A DNA stretch of 64,000 nucleotides from Pseudomonadota bacterium (GTDB lineage Bacteria > Pseudomonadota > Gammaproteobacteria > Burkholderiales > Sulfuriferulaceae). Where the stretch lies: NCBI GenBank assembly GCA_021845925.1, contig JAJZUW010000002.1:181128-245127 (forward strand), read 5' to 3'. A program made the translations under genes and the position numbers. Positions 34,837 through 42,878 of this stretch are shown here, in pieces. The notes beneath the pieces were generated by a model. That model saw only the letters and a list, made by a program, of their open reading frames with translations. It was not told where the DNA came from and searched no databases. Position 1 is the stretch's first letter; each line of letters starts with the position of its first letter.

Positions 34837-35123
34837 CCCTGCAAAAAGTTGGGGATAGAAGTAGAATTTTCTCACGAAGAGGGGGGCTGCATTGCGATCG
34901 TCCCTGAAAAAGAATGGGTTGCGACCAACATAGTTCATTCTGCCTAGTTTATGGCAGCGAAATGTCAGGAATTTGCTCTATTTGGGACACTCACGCGACA
35001 ATCACCCCGTCAAGCCTTGTCCACTCTGGGATATTTGGGACACCCTTGGGACAGTGAGAAATTTTTTTCGTCACTTATCCACAGGTTATCAACAGGCAAA
35101 AATCACGTAAGTCATTGATTTTA
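34837..35123. promoter_or_regulatory. Right-end noncoding region with candidate arm sites
   Basis: No gene is supported here. TTTGGGACAC occurs at 34981-34990 and 35034-35043, and TGGGACAGTGAGA at 35047-35059, mirroring the words at 18604-18629. TTATCCACAGGTTATCAACA near 35077 resembles a DnaA-box pair but is isolated. A 30-codon protein-like tail after the last repeat (ending EWVATNIVHSA) could be a gene remnant. Confidence 0.5.
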
Positions 35124-35168
35124 TGGCGCGCCCGACAGGAGTCGAACCTGTGACCTTTGGCTTCGGAA
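35124..35168. repeat. Right attachment site (attR) inside tRNA-Arg
   Basis: Identical to 18498-18542. It covers the tRNA 3' half, so island insertion left the tRNA gene intact by supplying an equal 3' end. Confidence 0.9.
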
Positions 35169-35200
35169 ACCAACACTCTATCCAGCTGAGCTACGGGCGC
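35124..35200 (-). tRNA. tRNA-Arg (anticodon CCG)
   Basis: 77-nt tRNA on the minus strand, 5' end at 35200. The acceptor stem GCGCCCG pairs with CGGGCGC, discriminator G and an encoded CCA follow. The anticodon stem TTGGT/GCCAA encloses loop TTCCGAA, giving anticodon CCG. The T arm is CACAGGTTCGAATCCTGT. It is the integration target of the island to its left. Confidence 0.97.
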
Positions 35201-35352
35201 GAGAGGTGAAAGCATAGCGAATTTAGACGGTCACGTCCAGAGCTCGTGATGATGGTGGGGCTTTTGGAATTGGATTTTTGAGGTTATAATCGGCAAGTTA
35301 ATCTGGAATTCCACTTTCATAATACTCCATTTCCATAACACAGGGTGCAACG

Positions 35353-35928
35353 ATGAGCGATAATCACGTCAAGATGGGTAAGACAACGCCAGTCCAGTTT
35401 GTTGGTGCTCTTTTGGGGGGCCTGTTTGCGCCGCTGCTGGCAATCATTCTGATTGTCATCATGGTGGTGCACATCCAGCAACGGCATGATTCGGCCGAGC
35501 CGCTGTCCAACGAACCGGCTGCTGTCGAAGCCCGTATCAAACCTGTCGGTGACCTCAAGATTGTGGATGCCAGTGCAGTTCACGTCGACATGACCGGCGA
35601 GCAGGTGTTCAATGCCGTCTGTACTGCATGTCACACACCAGGTGCCCTGGGCGCGCCGAAGTTTGGCAACAAGGCTGACTGGGCTCCCCGTATCAAGAAA
35701 GGTTACGACACCCTTATCGATCACGCTTTGCATGGTTTCAACAACATGCCTGCCCGTGGCGGTAATCCGGATCTGACCGATCTCGAAATCAAGCGCGCCA
35801 TTGCCTACATGGCCAATGCCGGTGGTGCCCACTTCGTGCCGCCTGAGCCTGCCGCTCCTGCAGCTGCTCCTGCCGCCGCTGCTCCTGCAGCTGCTGCTCC
35901 TGCAGCTGCTGCACCTGCTGCCAAATAA
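35353..35928 (+). CDS. Membrane-anchored c5-type cytochrome
   Basis: 191-residue monohaem cytochrome. One transmembrane anchor (FAPLLAIILIVIMVVHI) is near residue 26-45. The haem site CTACH lies near residue 92 and the distal ligand methionine is in FNNMPARGG. The tail is a low-complexity Ala/Pro stretch ending AAK. Proteins of this build occur in Neisseriales and related Betaproteobacteria as electron carriers to terminal oxidases. AGGGTG lies upstream of ATG 35353; a strong terminator follows, so it is probably monocistronic. Confidence 0.93.
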   Translation: MSDNHVKMGKTTPVQFVGALLGGLFAPLLAIILIVIMVVHIQQRHDSAEPLSNEPAAVEARIKPVGDLKIVDASAVHVDMTGEQVFNAVCTACHTPGALGAPKFGNKADWAPRIKKGYDTLIDHALHGFNNMPARGGNPDLTDLEIKRAIAYMANAGGAHFVPPEPAAPAAAPAAAAPAAAAPAAAAPAAK

Positions 35929-35966
35929 GCCAGGTACGATGCTTCGTGGTCCGCACGGACCATCAG

Positions 35967-35990
35967 AAAAGCGCCCTTCGGGGCGCTTTT
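35967..35990 (+). terminator. Rho-independent terminator after cytochrome c5
   Basis: AAAAGCGCCC-TTCG-GGGCGCTTTT, a perfect 10-bp stem with a UUCG-type loop and flanking A/T runs that make it usable from both strands. A smaller hairpin GGTCCG-CA-CGGACC precedes it. Confidence 0.92.
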
Positions 35991-36041
35991 CATTTCTGGA
36001 AAAGCTGTGAAGGTTTGTCGGCCTGGTGAGTGCTAACGGTT

Positions 36042-37112
36042 TCAGACGATGGTGGGATTAACCCGTGGCGCCCGTGCGCACAGCAGTTCATAGCTGATGG
36101 TGCCCGCAGCGCTGGCAACCTGTTCTACAGGCTGCTGTTCGCCCCACAGGATCACTTCCGCGCCCAGGCCAACCGTGGCGGGCAGATCGGTCAGATCGGT
36201 AAACAGCATGTCCATGGAAACGCGCCCAAGGGTCCGGGTTTTGTGGCCGGCAATCCAGATGGGGGTGCCGGTTGTGGCGTGACGCGGGTAGCCATCGGCA
36301 TAGCCGCAGGCCACCACGCCGACCCGTGATGGGCGGTCAGCCAGCCAGAGCTGTCCGTAACCCAGGGCATCGCCGGGTTGCAAGGTCTGGACTGCGATGA
36401 TGCGGCTGGTCAACGTCATGACCGGTCGCAAGCCCAGCTGGGCGCCGGTGCAGTCGGAAAACGGCGATGCCCCGTACAGGGCAATGCCGGGGCGCACCCA
36501 GTCGGCATGGCTGTCCGGATGGCGGAAAATGGCGGCAGAATTGGCCAGGCTTTTTGGATAGGGCAGGCCGGCAAAGACGGCGTTGATGACCTGCATCTGC
36601 TGATGAATGCCGGCAGGTGCATCTGCCGTGGCAAAATGGCTGGTCAGGCTGATTTCTGTGATACCTGGCAGCTGGCGCAGGCTGTGCAGGGCAGAGTCAA
36701 AATCTGCCGGCGTGAATCCAAGCCGGTTCATGCCGCTGTTCAGTTTGATGAATAGCGGCGGCAAGGGGGCGCTGCCCGCATGTTGCAGAAAATCCAGCTG
36801 CTGCCTGTTGTGGACAACCATGGACAGCCAGTGCTGGCGACACAAGGGCAACTCTGCCTCGGAAAAAATGCCTTCCAGCAGCAAAATCGGCTTTGTCCAG
36901 CCGGTCTGCCGGATCTGCAGGGCTTCTTCGATGCTGGCCACGGCAAAACCGTCGGCTTCGTTGAGTGCTTTGACAGCTGTGAGCAGGTCATGTCCGTAAG
37001 CATTCGCCTTGACCACAGCCATGGTGCGAGCTCTCCCGCTGTGCTGGCGGATCACCTTCAGGTTATGCCGCAGTGCAGCGGTGTCAATGCGGGCACTGAT
37101 CGGACGGCTCAT
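36042..37112 (-). CDS. alr: Alanine racemase
   Basis: PLP enzyme converting L- to D-alanine for peptidoglycan, 356 residues. PLP lysine K35 is in AVVKANAYGHD; the second catalytic base tyrosine is in VVACGYADGYPRH; NRLGF, SLTSHFATAD and the C-terminal GRVSMDML are also present. It overlaps the dnaB stop by four bases (ATGA), so the two are translationally coupled, an arrangement found in several proteobacteria. Confidence 0.97.
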   Translation of the reverse strand: MSRPISARIDTAALRHNLKVIRQHSGRARTMAVVKANAYGHDLLTAVKALNEADGFAVASIEEALQIRQTGWTKPILLLEGIFSEAELPLCRQHWLSMVVHNRQQLDFLQHAGSAPLPPLFIKLNSGMNRLGFTPADFDSALHSLRQLPGITEISLTSHFATADAPAGIHQQMQVINAVFAGLPYPKSLANSAAIFRHPDSHADWVRPGIALYGASPFSDCTGAQLGLRPVMTLTSRIIAVQTLQPGDALGYGQLWLADRPSRVGVVACGYADGYPRHATTGTPIWIAGHKTRTLGRVSMDMLFTDLTDLPATVGLGAEVILWGEQQPVEQVASAAGTISYELLCARAPRVNPTIV

Positions 37113-38497
37113 GAATTGTGTGGGTCCCAGGTGGAGCCGGCATGGTTTTCAAAGCGTGTGTTGGCGCCCACGAATGTCAGTTTGACCATTCCGATGGGGC
37201 CGTTACGCTGTTTACCGATAATGATTTCGGCCATGCCCTTGTCCGGACTGTCTTTGTTGTAGACCTCGTCGCGGTATATGAACAGGATAACGTCCGCATC
37301 TTGCTCGATGGCGCCGGATTCGCGCAGGTCTGACATTACCGGCCGTTTGTCCGTGCGCTGTTCAAGGGAGCGGTTCAGCTGTGACAGCGCGATGATCGGC
37401 ACGTTGAGCTCTTTGGCCAGTGCCTTGAGAGAACGCGAGATTTCGGATATTTCGGTGGCGCGGTTTTCGCCCGCGCTGATGCTCGACATCAGTTGCAGGT
37501 AGTCGATGATGATCAGGCCCAGCTTGCCGCACTGGTGGTACAGCCGACGAGCTCTGGCGCGGACTTCCAGTGCATTCAGTGCTGGCGTTTCATCGATGAA
37601 GACAGGTGCCTCGTTGAGTTTGCCAAGCGCATAGGTCAGGCGGGACCAGTCGTCGTCCTGCAACTGTCCAGTGCGCAGTCGCTGCTGGTCCAGCTTGCCG
37701 ACTGAACCAAGCATACGCATGACCAGTTGGGATGCGCCCATTTCCATCGAAAAGATGGCGACCGGCAGGCCAGATTCGATGGCGACGTTTTCGCCAATGT
37801 TGATCGAGAAGGCGGTTTTGCCCATCGAGGGGCGACCGGCAACAATGATCAGGTCGCCCGGTTGCAGTCCGGCGGTTTTGCGGTCCAGGTCGACATAGCC
37901 GGTAGGAATGCCGGTAATGTCGCTCGGGTTGTCGCGGCTGAACAGCTCATCGATGCGGTCGACCAGGGAGCTCAGCAGCGGCTTCAGTTCCAGAAAGCCA
38001 TTCTGTTTGCGGGCGCCGGCTTCGGCGATATCGAAAATCTTTTTTTCCGCCTGATCCAGCAGCTCATTGGGCGACTGGCCTGTGGGCTGGTACGCAGATT
38101 CAGCAATTTCGCTGCCGACTTCCGCGAGTTTGCGCAAGATGGCGCGTTCGCGGACAATTTCAGCATAACGCTTGATATTTGCCGATGATGGCGTGTTTTG
38201 TGCCAGTGCGACCAGATAGGGCAAGCCGCCGACGGTGGCCAGTTCGCCAAGGTTTTCGAGAGCCTCGCCGGTGGTGATGACATCGGCTGGCCGGCCCTGA
38301 TCGATTAGCTTGCTGATGCTTTGGTAAATCAGCCGGTGGTCATGACGATAGAAATCATGATAACTCACCACGTCTGCGATGCGATCCCAAGCGCTGTTGT
38401 CCAGCAGCAGGCCGCCCAGCACGGATTGTTCGGCTTCTACCGAATGCGGGGGTAGTCGCATGGAGGCAATCTGTGGATCGCTGGCAGGTTGAGGCAT
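37109..38497 (-). CDS. dnaB: Replicative DNA helicase DnaB
   Basis: Hexameric 5'-3' replication helicase of 462 residues. The N-terminal domain begins after MRLPPHSVEAEQSVLGGLLL; the RecA-like C-terminal domain has Walker A GRPSMGKTA, IIIDYLQLM, and GAIEQDADVILFIYRDE. ATG 38497 is selected because it precedes the conserved N-terminus; the much longer open frame upstream is spurious and overlaps the rhodanese gene. No intein is present. Confidence 0.98.
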   Translation of the reverse strand: MPQPASDPQIASMRLPPHSVEAEQSVLGGLLLDNSAWDRIADVVSYHDFYRHDHRLIYQSISKLIDQGRPADVITTGEALENLGELATVGGLPYLVALAQNTPSSANIKRYAEIVRERAILRKLAEVGSEIAESAYQPTGQSPNELLDQAEKKIFDIAEAGARKQNGFLELKPLLSSLVDRIDELFSRDNPSDITGIPTGYVDLDRKTAGLQPGDLIIVAGRPSMGKTAFSINIGENVAIESGLPVAIFSMEMGASQLVMRMLGSVGKLDQQRLRTGQLQDDDWSRLTYALGKLNEAPVFIDETPALNALEVRARARRLYHQCGKLGLIIIDYLQLMSSISAGENRATEISEISRSLKALAKELNVPIIALSQLNRSLEQRTDKRPVMSDLRESGAIEQDADVILFIYRDEVYNKDSPDKGMAEIIIGKQRNGPIGMVKLTFVGANTRFENHAGSTWDPHNS

Positions 38498-38647
38498 GAA
38501 TTTGCTACACTGGAACGATACGCTGGAGAGACATATCATAACACTGAATCCGGCCGATACCTGAATTACAGTTTGCTTACAAAAACACATGGTTTTGTTA
38601 GAATGCAGACAGGGTTCGCGCAGGTGTCGATGGACCAAAGGAAGAGA

Positions 38648-38980
38648 ATGGAAATCAGTGCCGAAGAATTTGTGGATCTGGTCAGGCGATATCCTGACGC
38701 CGTTGTGGTGGATGTCCGGTTTGATTACGAGCGTGAAGAAAACGGCAGTCTGCCCGGCGCCCGTCAGATTCCGATCTACATGCCGGACTGGGAGCCGAAT
38801 CCCGATTTTGTCGGTCAGGTTAGTCAGGTAGCCCGTGCCGGTCAGCCGCTGGTCTTCGTCTGCCGCAGCGGCCACCGTTCCTGCGAAGCTTGCGATCTGG
38901 TTAACCTGCCACAAGTGCAGGGTGTGTACAGCCTGCGTGAAGGCATGGCCGGATTGCAGGGCAAGACAGGCGCAGGATAA
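38648..38980 (+). CDS. Single-domain rhodanese
   Basis: 110-residue sulfurtransferase domain. The active-site loop is CRSGHRS with catalytic C72 and the preceding strand reads PLVFV; VVVDVRFDYERE matches the conserved N-terminal rhodanese strand. ATG 38648 has AGGA five bases upstream and gives the standard domain; two upstream ATG codons add unconserved residues. It is divergent from dnaB, sharing a 150-bp promoter gap. Confidence 0.92.
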   Translation: MEISAEEFVDLVRRYPDAVVVDVRFDYEREENGSLPGARQIPIYMPDWEPNPDFVGQVSQVARAGQPLVFVCRSGHRSCEACDLVNLPQVQGVYSLREGMAGLQGKTGAG

Positions 38981-39135
38981 TCCGCCAGTGACCGGCAATG
39001 TCCGTGCGGGCCGCTCCGGACACTGCGCAAACACTGTTGCACCGGCCTGTTCCTGCGGCGCTCCTTTCCCGGTAATCACATCACCCGCTGCAGTGGAAAA
39101 TTGTGCAATCGCACCGCTGCCGTTACAATTGAGTC

Positions 39136-39696
39136 ATGCAGACCATCGACCTGACCGGACATTTCCTGATCGCCATGCCTGGCATGGCAGATTCCCGTTT
39201 TGTGCGTACGCTGACCTACATCTGCAAACATGACGAAGATGGTGCGCTCGGTCTGATTGTCAATCGACCAATCGACATGCGCATGTCCGAACTGTTTGCC
39301 CAGATCGGTGTGGAAACCAGCGACGACGAACTGGCCGAACGGCCGCTCTATTTTGGCGGTCCGGTTGAAACCGGACGCGGCTTTGTGCTTCATGCGCCTG
39401 TTGGTGACTGGCAATCGACCCTCGCTGTTGGCAATGACATCGCGCTGACGACATCCCGCGACATTCTCGATGCACTGGCAGCTGGTGGCGGTCCGCAGCG
39501 AATCATGGTGGCGCTTGGCTATGCCGGGTGGACTGCCGGTCAGCTGGAGGAAGAAATCACCCAGAACGCCTGGCTGACTGTACAGGGCAATGCGCAGGTG
39601 ATTTTCGATCTTCCGGCGGAAGACCGCCTGACAGCGGCAACGCACTTGCTGGGCGTTGATTACGCCAGTTTGTCCGAAAGCGCAGGACATGCCTGA
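39136..39696 (+). CDS. algH: UPF0301/AlgH-YqgE family protein
   Basis: 186-residue conserved protein with the opening [20 protein letters not shown] and motifs [23 protein letters not shown] and [15 protein letters not shown]. The molecular function is not settled. It overlaps ruvX by eight bases, the standard betaproteobacterial order algH-ruvX-pyrR-pyrB. Confidence 0.95.
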   Translation: MQTIDLTGHFLIAMPGMADSRFVRTLTYICKHDEDGALGLIVNRPIDMRMSELFAQIGVETSDDELAERPLYFGGPVETGRGFVLHAPVGDWQSTLAVGNDIALTTSRDILDALAAGGGPQRIMVALGYAGWTAGQLEEEITQNAWLTVQGNAQVIFDLPAEDRLTAATHLLGVDYASLSESAGHA

Positions 39697-40135
39697 TAGC
39701 CAGCGCGGCAGCGTGCTGGGTTTCGATTTTGGTCTGGTCCGGCTTGGTGTGGCGGTCGGGGACCTGGAGCTGCGCATGGCGCACCCCCTGGTGACGATCA
39801 ACGAAGAAGCCACAGCCGCACGTTTTGCCCGCATTGGCGAATTGGTTGCCGAGTGGCGTCCTGTGCTGGCGGTGATCGGCATGCCTGCCCATGACGACGG
39901 ACGACCGCATGAAATGGCGGCTGCCTGTCGCAAATTTGGCAACCGGTTGCGTGGCCGGTTTGACCTGCCGGTGGTCTGGATGGATGAGCGATACAGTTCC
40001 GTCGCCGCTGCAACCGAACTCGAAGATACCGGACTGCGCGGCCGGCGTCAGAAACCGGTCCTGGACCAGATGGCCGCGCGCCTGATACTGCAGCACTATT
40101 TTGACGAACCGGAGCATGCGCATGAACTTGCCTGA
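39689..40135 (+). CDS. ruvX: RuvX/YqgF family RNase H-fold protein
   Basis: 148-residue YqgF protein, linked to rRNA 3' processing and to Holliday junction resolution. It has [15 protein letters not shown] with the first catalytic aspartate, [10 protein letters not shown], and the late [14 protein letters not shown] 39689 overlaps the algH stop; the upstream frame start at 39656 is spurious. The next gene, pyrR, overlaps its end. Confidence 0.95.
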   Translation: MPDSQRGSVLGFDFGLVRLGVAVGDLELRMAHPLVTINEEATAARFARIGELVAEWRPVLAVIGMPAHDDGRPHEMAAACRKFGNRLRGRFDLPVVWMDERYSSVAAATELEDTGLRGRRQKPVLDQMAARLILQHYFDEPEHAHELA

Positions 40136-40622
40136 CGCCGAAGCTTTGATAAGCGAAATGGCAGACATCATCCGGCCGCACCTCACAGCCGATTCCGTAC
40201 TGGTCGGAATGCATACAGGCGGAGTCTGGGCGGCGGAGCGTCTGCATCCGTTGCTGGACCCGGCCATGCCGCATGGTAGCCTGGACATTTCGTTTTACCG
40301 GGATGATTTTGGCCAGCGTGGTCTGCACGATCATATCCGTCCAACTCACCTGCCGTTCGAGGTCGAGGGACGCGATATCCTGCTGGTTGACGATGTTCTG
40401 TACACCGGCCGTTCGGTCAGGGCGGCCATGAATGCCCTGTTTGATTACGGCCGGCCGAACCGTATTCGGCTGGCGGTGCTGATTGACCGCCTGGGAGACC
40501 GTCAGTTACCGATCGCAGCAGATTATGCCGGCGTAGGCGTGCATGTGCCGCAGGGCAAACATATTCATCTGGTCCGTGAAGAACATGGCGGACTCCAACT
40601 CAGACTGGTAGATGTTGCATGA
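40122..40622 (+). CDS. pyrR: PyrR bifunctional pyrimidine regulator / uracil phosphoribosyltransferase
   Basis: 166-residue phosphoribosyltransferase-fold protein with the PRPP loop [17 protein letters not shown] and [10 protein letters not shown]. In Gram-positive bacteria PyrR controls pyr attenuation; in proteobacteria UPRTase activity is more often assumed. ATG 40122 is favoured by GGAG seven bases upstream. Its stop overlaps the pyrB start (ATGA), so coupling to pyrB is likely. Confidence 0.95.
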   Translation: MNLPDAEALISEMADIIRPHLTADSVLVGMHTGGVWAAERLHPLLDPAMPHGSLDISFYRDDFGQRGLHDHIRPTHLPFEVEGRDILLVDDVLYTGRSVRAAMNALFDYGRPNRIRLAVLIDRLGDRQLPIAADYAGVGVHVPQGKHIHLVREEHGGLQLRLVDVA

Positions 40623-41569
40623 GTGAAAACCCCCAGTTGAACGCAGACGGAAGTCTGCGCCATTTACTGACCATCGATGGATTGCCAAGCAGTCTGCTGA
40701 CCAGAATACTGGATACGGCAGAAGGTTTCGTGGCGGTGAATGACCAGGAAGTCCGCAAGGTGCCGCTGTTGCGCGGCAAAGCCATTTTCAACCTGTTTTT
40801 TGAACCGTCCACACGCACTCGCACCACGTTCGAAATTGCCGCAAAACGGCTTTCTGCCGATGTGATCAATCTGAATATCAGTGCTTCCAGTCAGAGCAAG
40901 GGCGAAACCCTGCTCGATACGGTGGATAATCTGTCGGCCATGCAGGCAGACATGTTTGTCGTCCGGCATGCGCAATCGGGTGCCGCACACATGATCGCCC
41001 GCCATGTTGCGCCGCACATTCACGTGATCAATGCGGGGGATGGCAGACACGCACATCCGACACAGGGTCTGCTGGACATGTTCACCATTCGCCGGTACAA
41101 GGGCGAATTCCATAACCTTTGCGTGGCGATCGTGGGCGATGTGTTGCATTCACGGGTGGCGCGTTCCCAGATCCACGCCCTGACCACGCTGGGCGTGCCC
41201 GAAGTGCGGGTGATCGCGCCCCGGACATTGCTGCCGGTCGGTATCAGCCAGATGGGTGTGCAGGTATTTCATGACCTGGCCCAGGGCCTGAAAGGTGTGG
41301 ATGTGGTCATCATCCTGCGCCTGCAGAATGAACGGATGCGGGGCGCACGTTTGCCGAGTCCGCAGGAATATTTCCGCTATTACGGACTGACCCCGCAAAA
41401 ACTGGCGCATGCCAAACCAGATGCGATTGTCATGCATCCGGGGCCGATGAACCGCGGCATCGAAATTGATTCGGCAGTGGCGGATGGACAACAGTCGGTG
41501 ATTCTTCCCCAGGTCACTTATGGCATTGCCGTGCGCATGGCCGTGATGAGCATGTTGGCAGGAAACTAG
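40619..41569 (+). CDS. pyrB: Aspartate carbamoyltransferase catalytic subunit
   Basis: 316-residue enzyme of pyrimidine synthesis joining carbamoyl phosphate and aspartate. [19 protein letters not shown] is the carbamoyl-phosphate loop, LQNERM and MHPGPMNRG are in the aspartate domain. It is followed one base later by a pseudo-dihydroorotase, as in the dodecameric ATCase of Pseudomonas-type bacteria, in which no PyrI is used. Confidence 0.97.
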   Translation: MSENPQLNADGSLRHLLTIDGLPSSLLTRILDTAEGFVAVNDQEVRKVPLLRGKAIFNLFFEPSTRTRTTFEIAAKRLSADVINLNISASSQSKGETLLDTVDNLSAMQADMFVVRHAQSGAAHMIARHVAPHIHVINAGDGRHAHPTQGLLDMFTIRRYKGEFHNLCVAIVGDVLHSRVARSQIHALTTLGVPEVRVIAPRTLLPVGISQMGVQVFHDLAQGLKGVDVVIILRLQNERMRGARLPSPQEYFRYYGLTPQKLAHAKPDAIVMHPGPMNRGIEIDSAVADGQQSVILPQVTYGIAVRMAVMSMLAGN

Positions 41570-41570
41570 A

Positions 41571-42845
41571 ATGAAAATCCACATCAGACAGGGACGCATG
41601 ATTGATCCGGCATCCGGACTGGACCGGGTTGGCGATATCTGCGTGGCGGCCGGAAGAATTGTTGCCATGGGCGAAATGCCTGCGGATTTTCAGCCCAATC
41701 AGACCATCGATGCAGAAGGTCTGATCGTCATGCCCGGACTGGTAGACCTGGCGGTGCGCCTGCGCGAACCGGGCAACGAATACCGCGCCACGCTGGAATC
41801 CGAAATGCTGGCTGCCTGTGCAGGCGGCGTCACATCACTGGCTTGTCCGCCGGATACCAGTCCGCCGCTGGATGAAACCGGGCTGGTGGAAATGCTCAAG
41901 TTCCGTGCCAGAAACCTCAACCGGCTGCATGTGTATCCGCTCGGAGCGCTGACCCAGAAGCTGGCAGGTGAACGGCTGACCGAAATGGCCGAACTGTACG
42001 ATGCCGGCTGCGTGGGGTTTTCACAGGCTGATTTTCCGCTGGTCGATACCCAGGTGCTGATGAGGTCGCTCGAATATGCAGCGACCTTCGGTTTTACCAT
42101 CTGGCTGCGACCGCAGGACAACTGGCTGGCGCGGGGTGGCGTGGCTCATGACGGACTGGTGTCTTCCAGGCTGGGCTTGCCCGGCATTCCGTCTGCCGCC
42201 GAAACGGTAGCGGTGATGACCATTCTGCTGCTGATGCGCGAAACCGGCGCCAGAGTGCACCTGTGCAGGCTGTCCACGGCAGAAGCCATTGAAATGGTGC
42301 GTCAGGCCAAGGCCGAAGGGTTGCCAGTCAGTTGCGATGTCAGCATCCAGCACCTGCACCTGTCCGAAATGGATCTTGGTTATTTTGACCCAAATCTGCA
42401 TCTGGTTCCGCCTCTCCGCAGCCAGCGTGATCGCGATGCGATTGTGCGTGGACTTGCCGATGGCACCATCGATGCCCTGTGTTCCGACCATACGCCAGTT
42501 GATGATGATGCCAAACAGCTGCCATTTGGCGAGACCGAGCCAGGAGCCACCGGGGTGGAACTGTTGCTGCCGCTGGCGCTGAAATGGGCGCAGGTCAGCG
42601 GTTTGCCACTGGCATCCGCGCTGGCCTGTGTGACCAGCCGGCCGGCCGGCATTCTGGGCAAAACCTGCGGTCGCATGGTGGATGGTGGTCTGGCCGATCT
42701 TTGTATTCTTGATCCTCAGGCGTGGTGGAAAGTCACACCGGCCAGTCTGAAAAGCGAAGGCAAGAACACGCCCTTCTCCGGTTACGAAGTGCAGGGCAGG
42801 GTTCGTTATACCCTGGTGAGCGGACAGGTGGTGTACCAGGACTGA
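41571..42845 (+). CDS. pyrC': Dihydroorotase-like, probably non-catalytic PyrC' partner of ATCase
   Basis: 424-residue amidohydrolase-fold protein. The metal-binding HxH of active dihydroorotases in the DLHVHLREPG context is replaced by DLAVRLREPG (residues 61 and 63 are Ala and Arg). The later His-containing block HAED is RPQD here, and DHAPH reads DHTPV. These losses match the PyrC' (PyrX) subunits that are required for assembly of ATCase but lack DHOase activity. It starts one base after pyrB. A true pyrC must lie elsewhere on the chromosome. Confidence 0.9.
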   Translation: MKIHIRQGRMIDPASGLDRVGDICVAAGRIVAMGEMPADFQPNQTIDAEGLIVMPGLVDLAVRLREPGNEYRATLESEMLAACAGGVTSLACPPDTSPPLDETGLVEMLKFRARNLNRLHVYPLGALTQKLAGERLTEMAELYDAGCVGFSQADFPLVDTQVLMRSLEYAATFGFTIWLRPQDNWLARGGVAHDGLVSSRLGLPGIPSAAETVAVMTILLLMRETGARVHLCRLSTAEAIEMVRQAKAEGLPVSCDVSIQHLHLSEMDLGYFDPNLHLVPPLRSQRDRDAIVRGLADGTIDALCSDHTPVDDDAKQLPFGETEPGATGVELLLPLALKWAQVSGLPLASALACVTSRPAGILGKTCGRMVDGGLADLCILDPQAWWKVTPASLKSEGKNTPFSGYEVQGRVRYTLVSGQVVYQD

Positions 42846-42878
42846 ACCTGGCAGGAAAACGACCCGCGCAGGCTGCGA

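Noticed and set aside
33174..34938. Several frames of 60-188 codons across the CRISPR array
   Set aside because: They are translated repeats ([25 protein letters not shown]) and not proteins.
35077..35097. DnaA-box pair as an island replication origin
   Set aside because: Only one or two TTATCCACA-like words and no iterons or Rep gene nearby.
39076..40349. Minus-strand frames opposite algH-ruvX-pyrR
   Set aside because: Shadows; the forward genes are well conserved and overlap in standard order.
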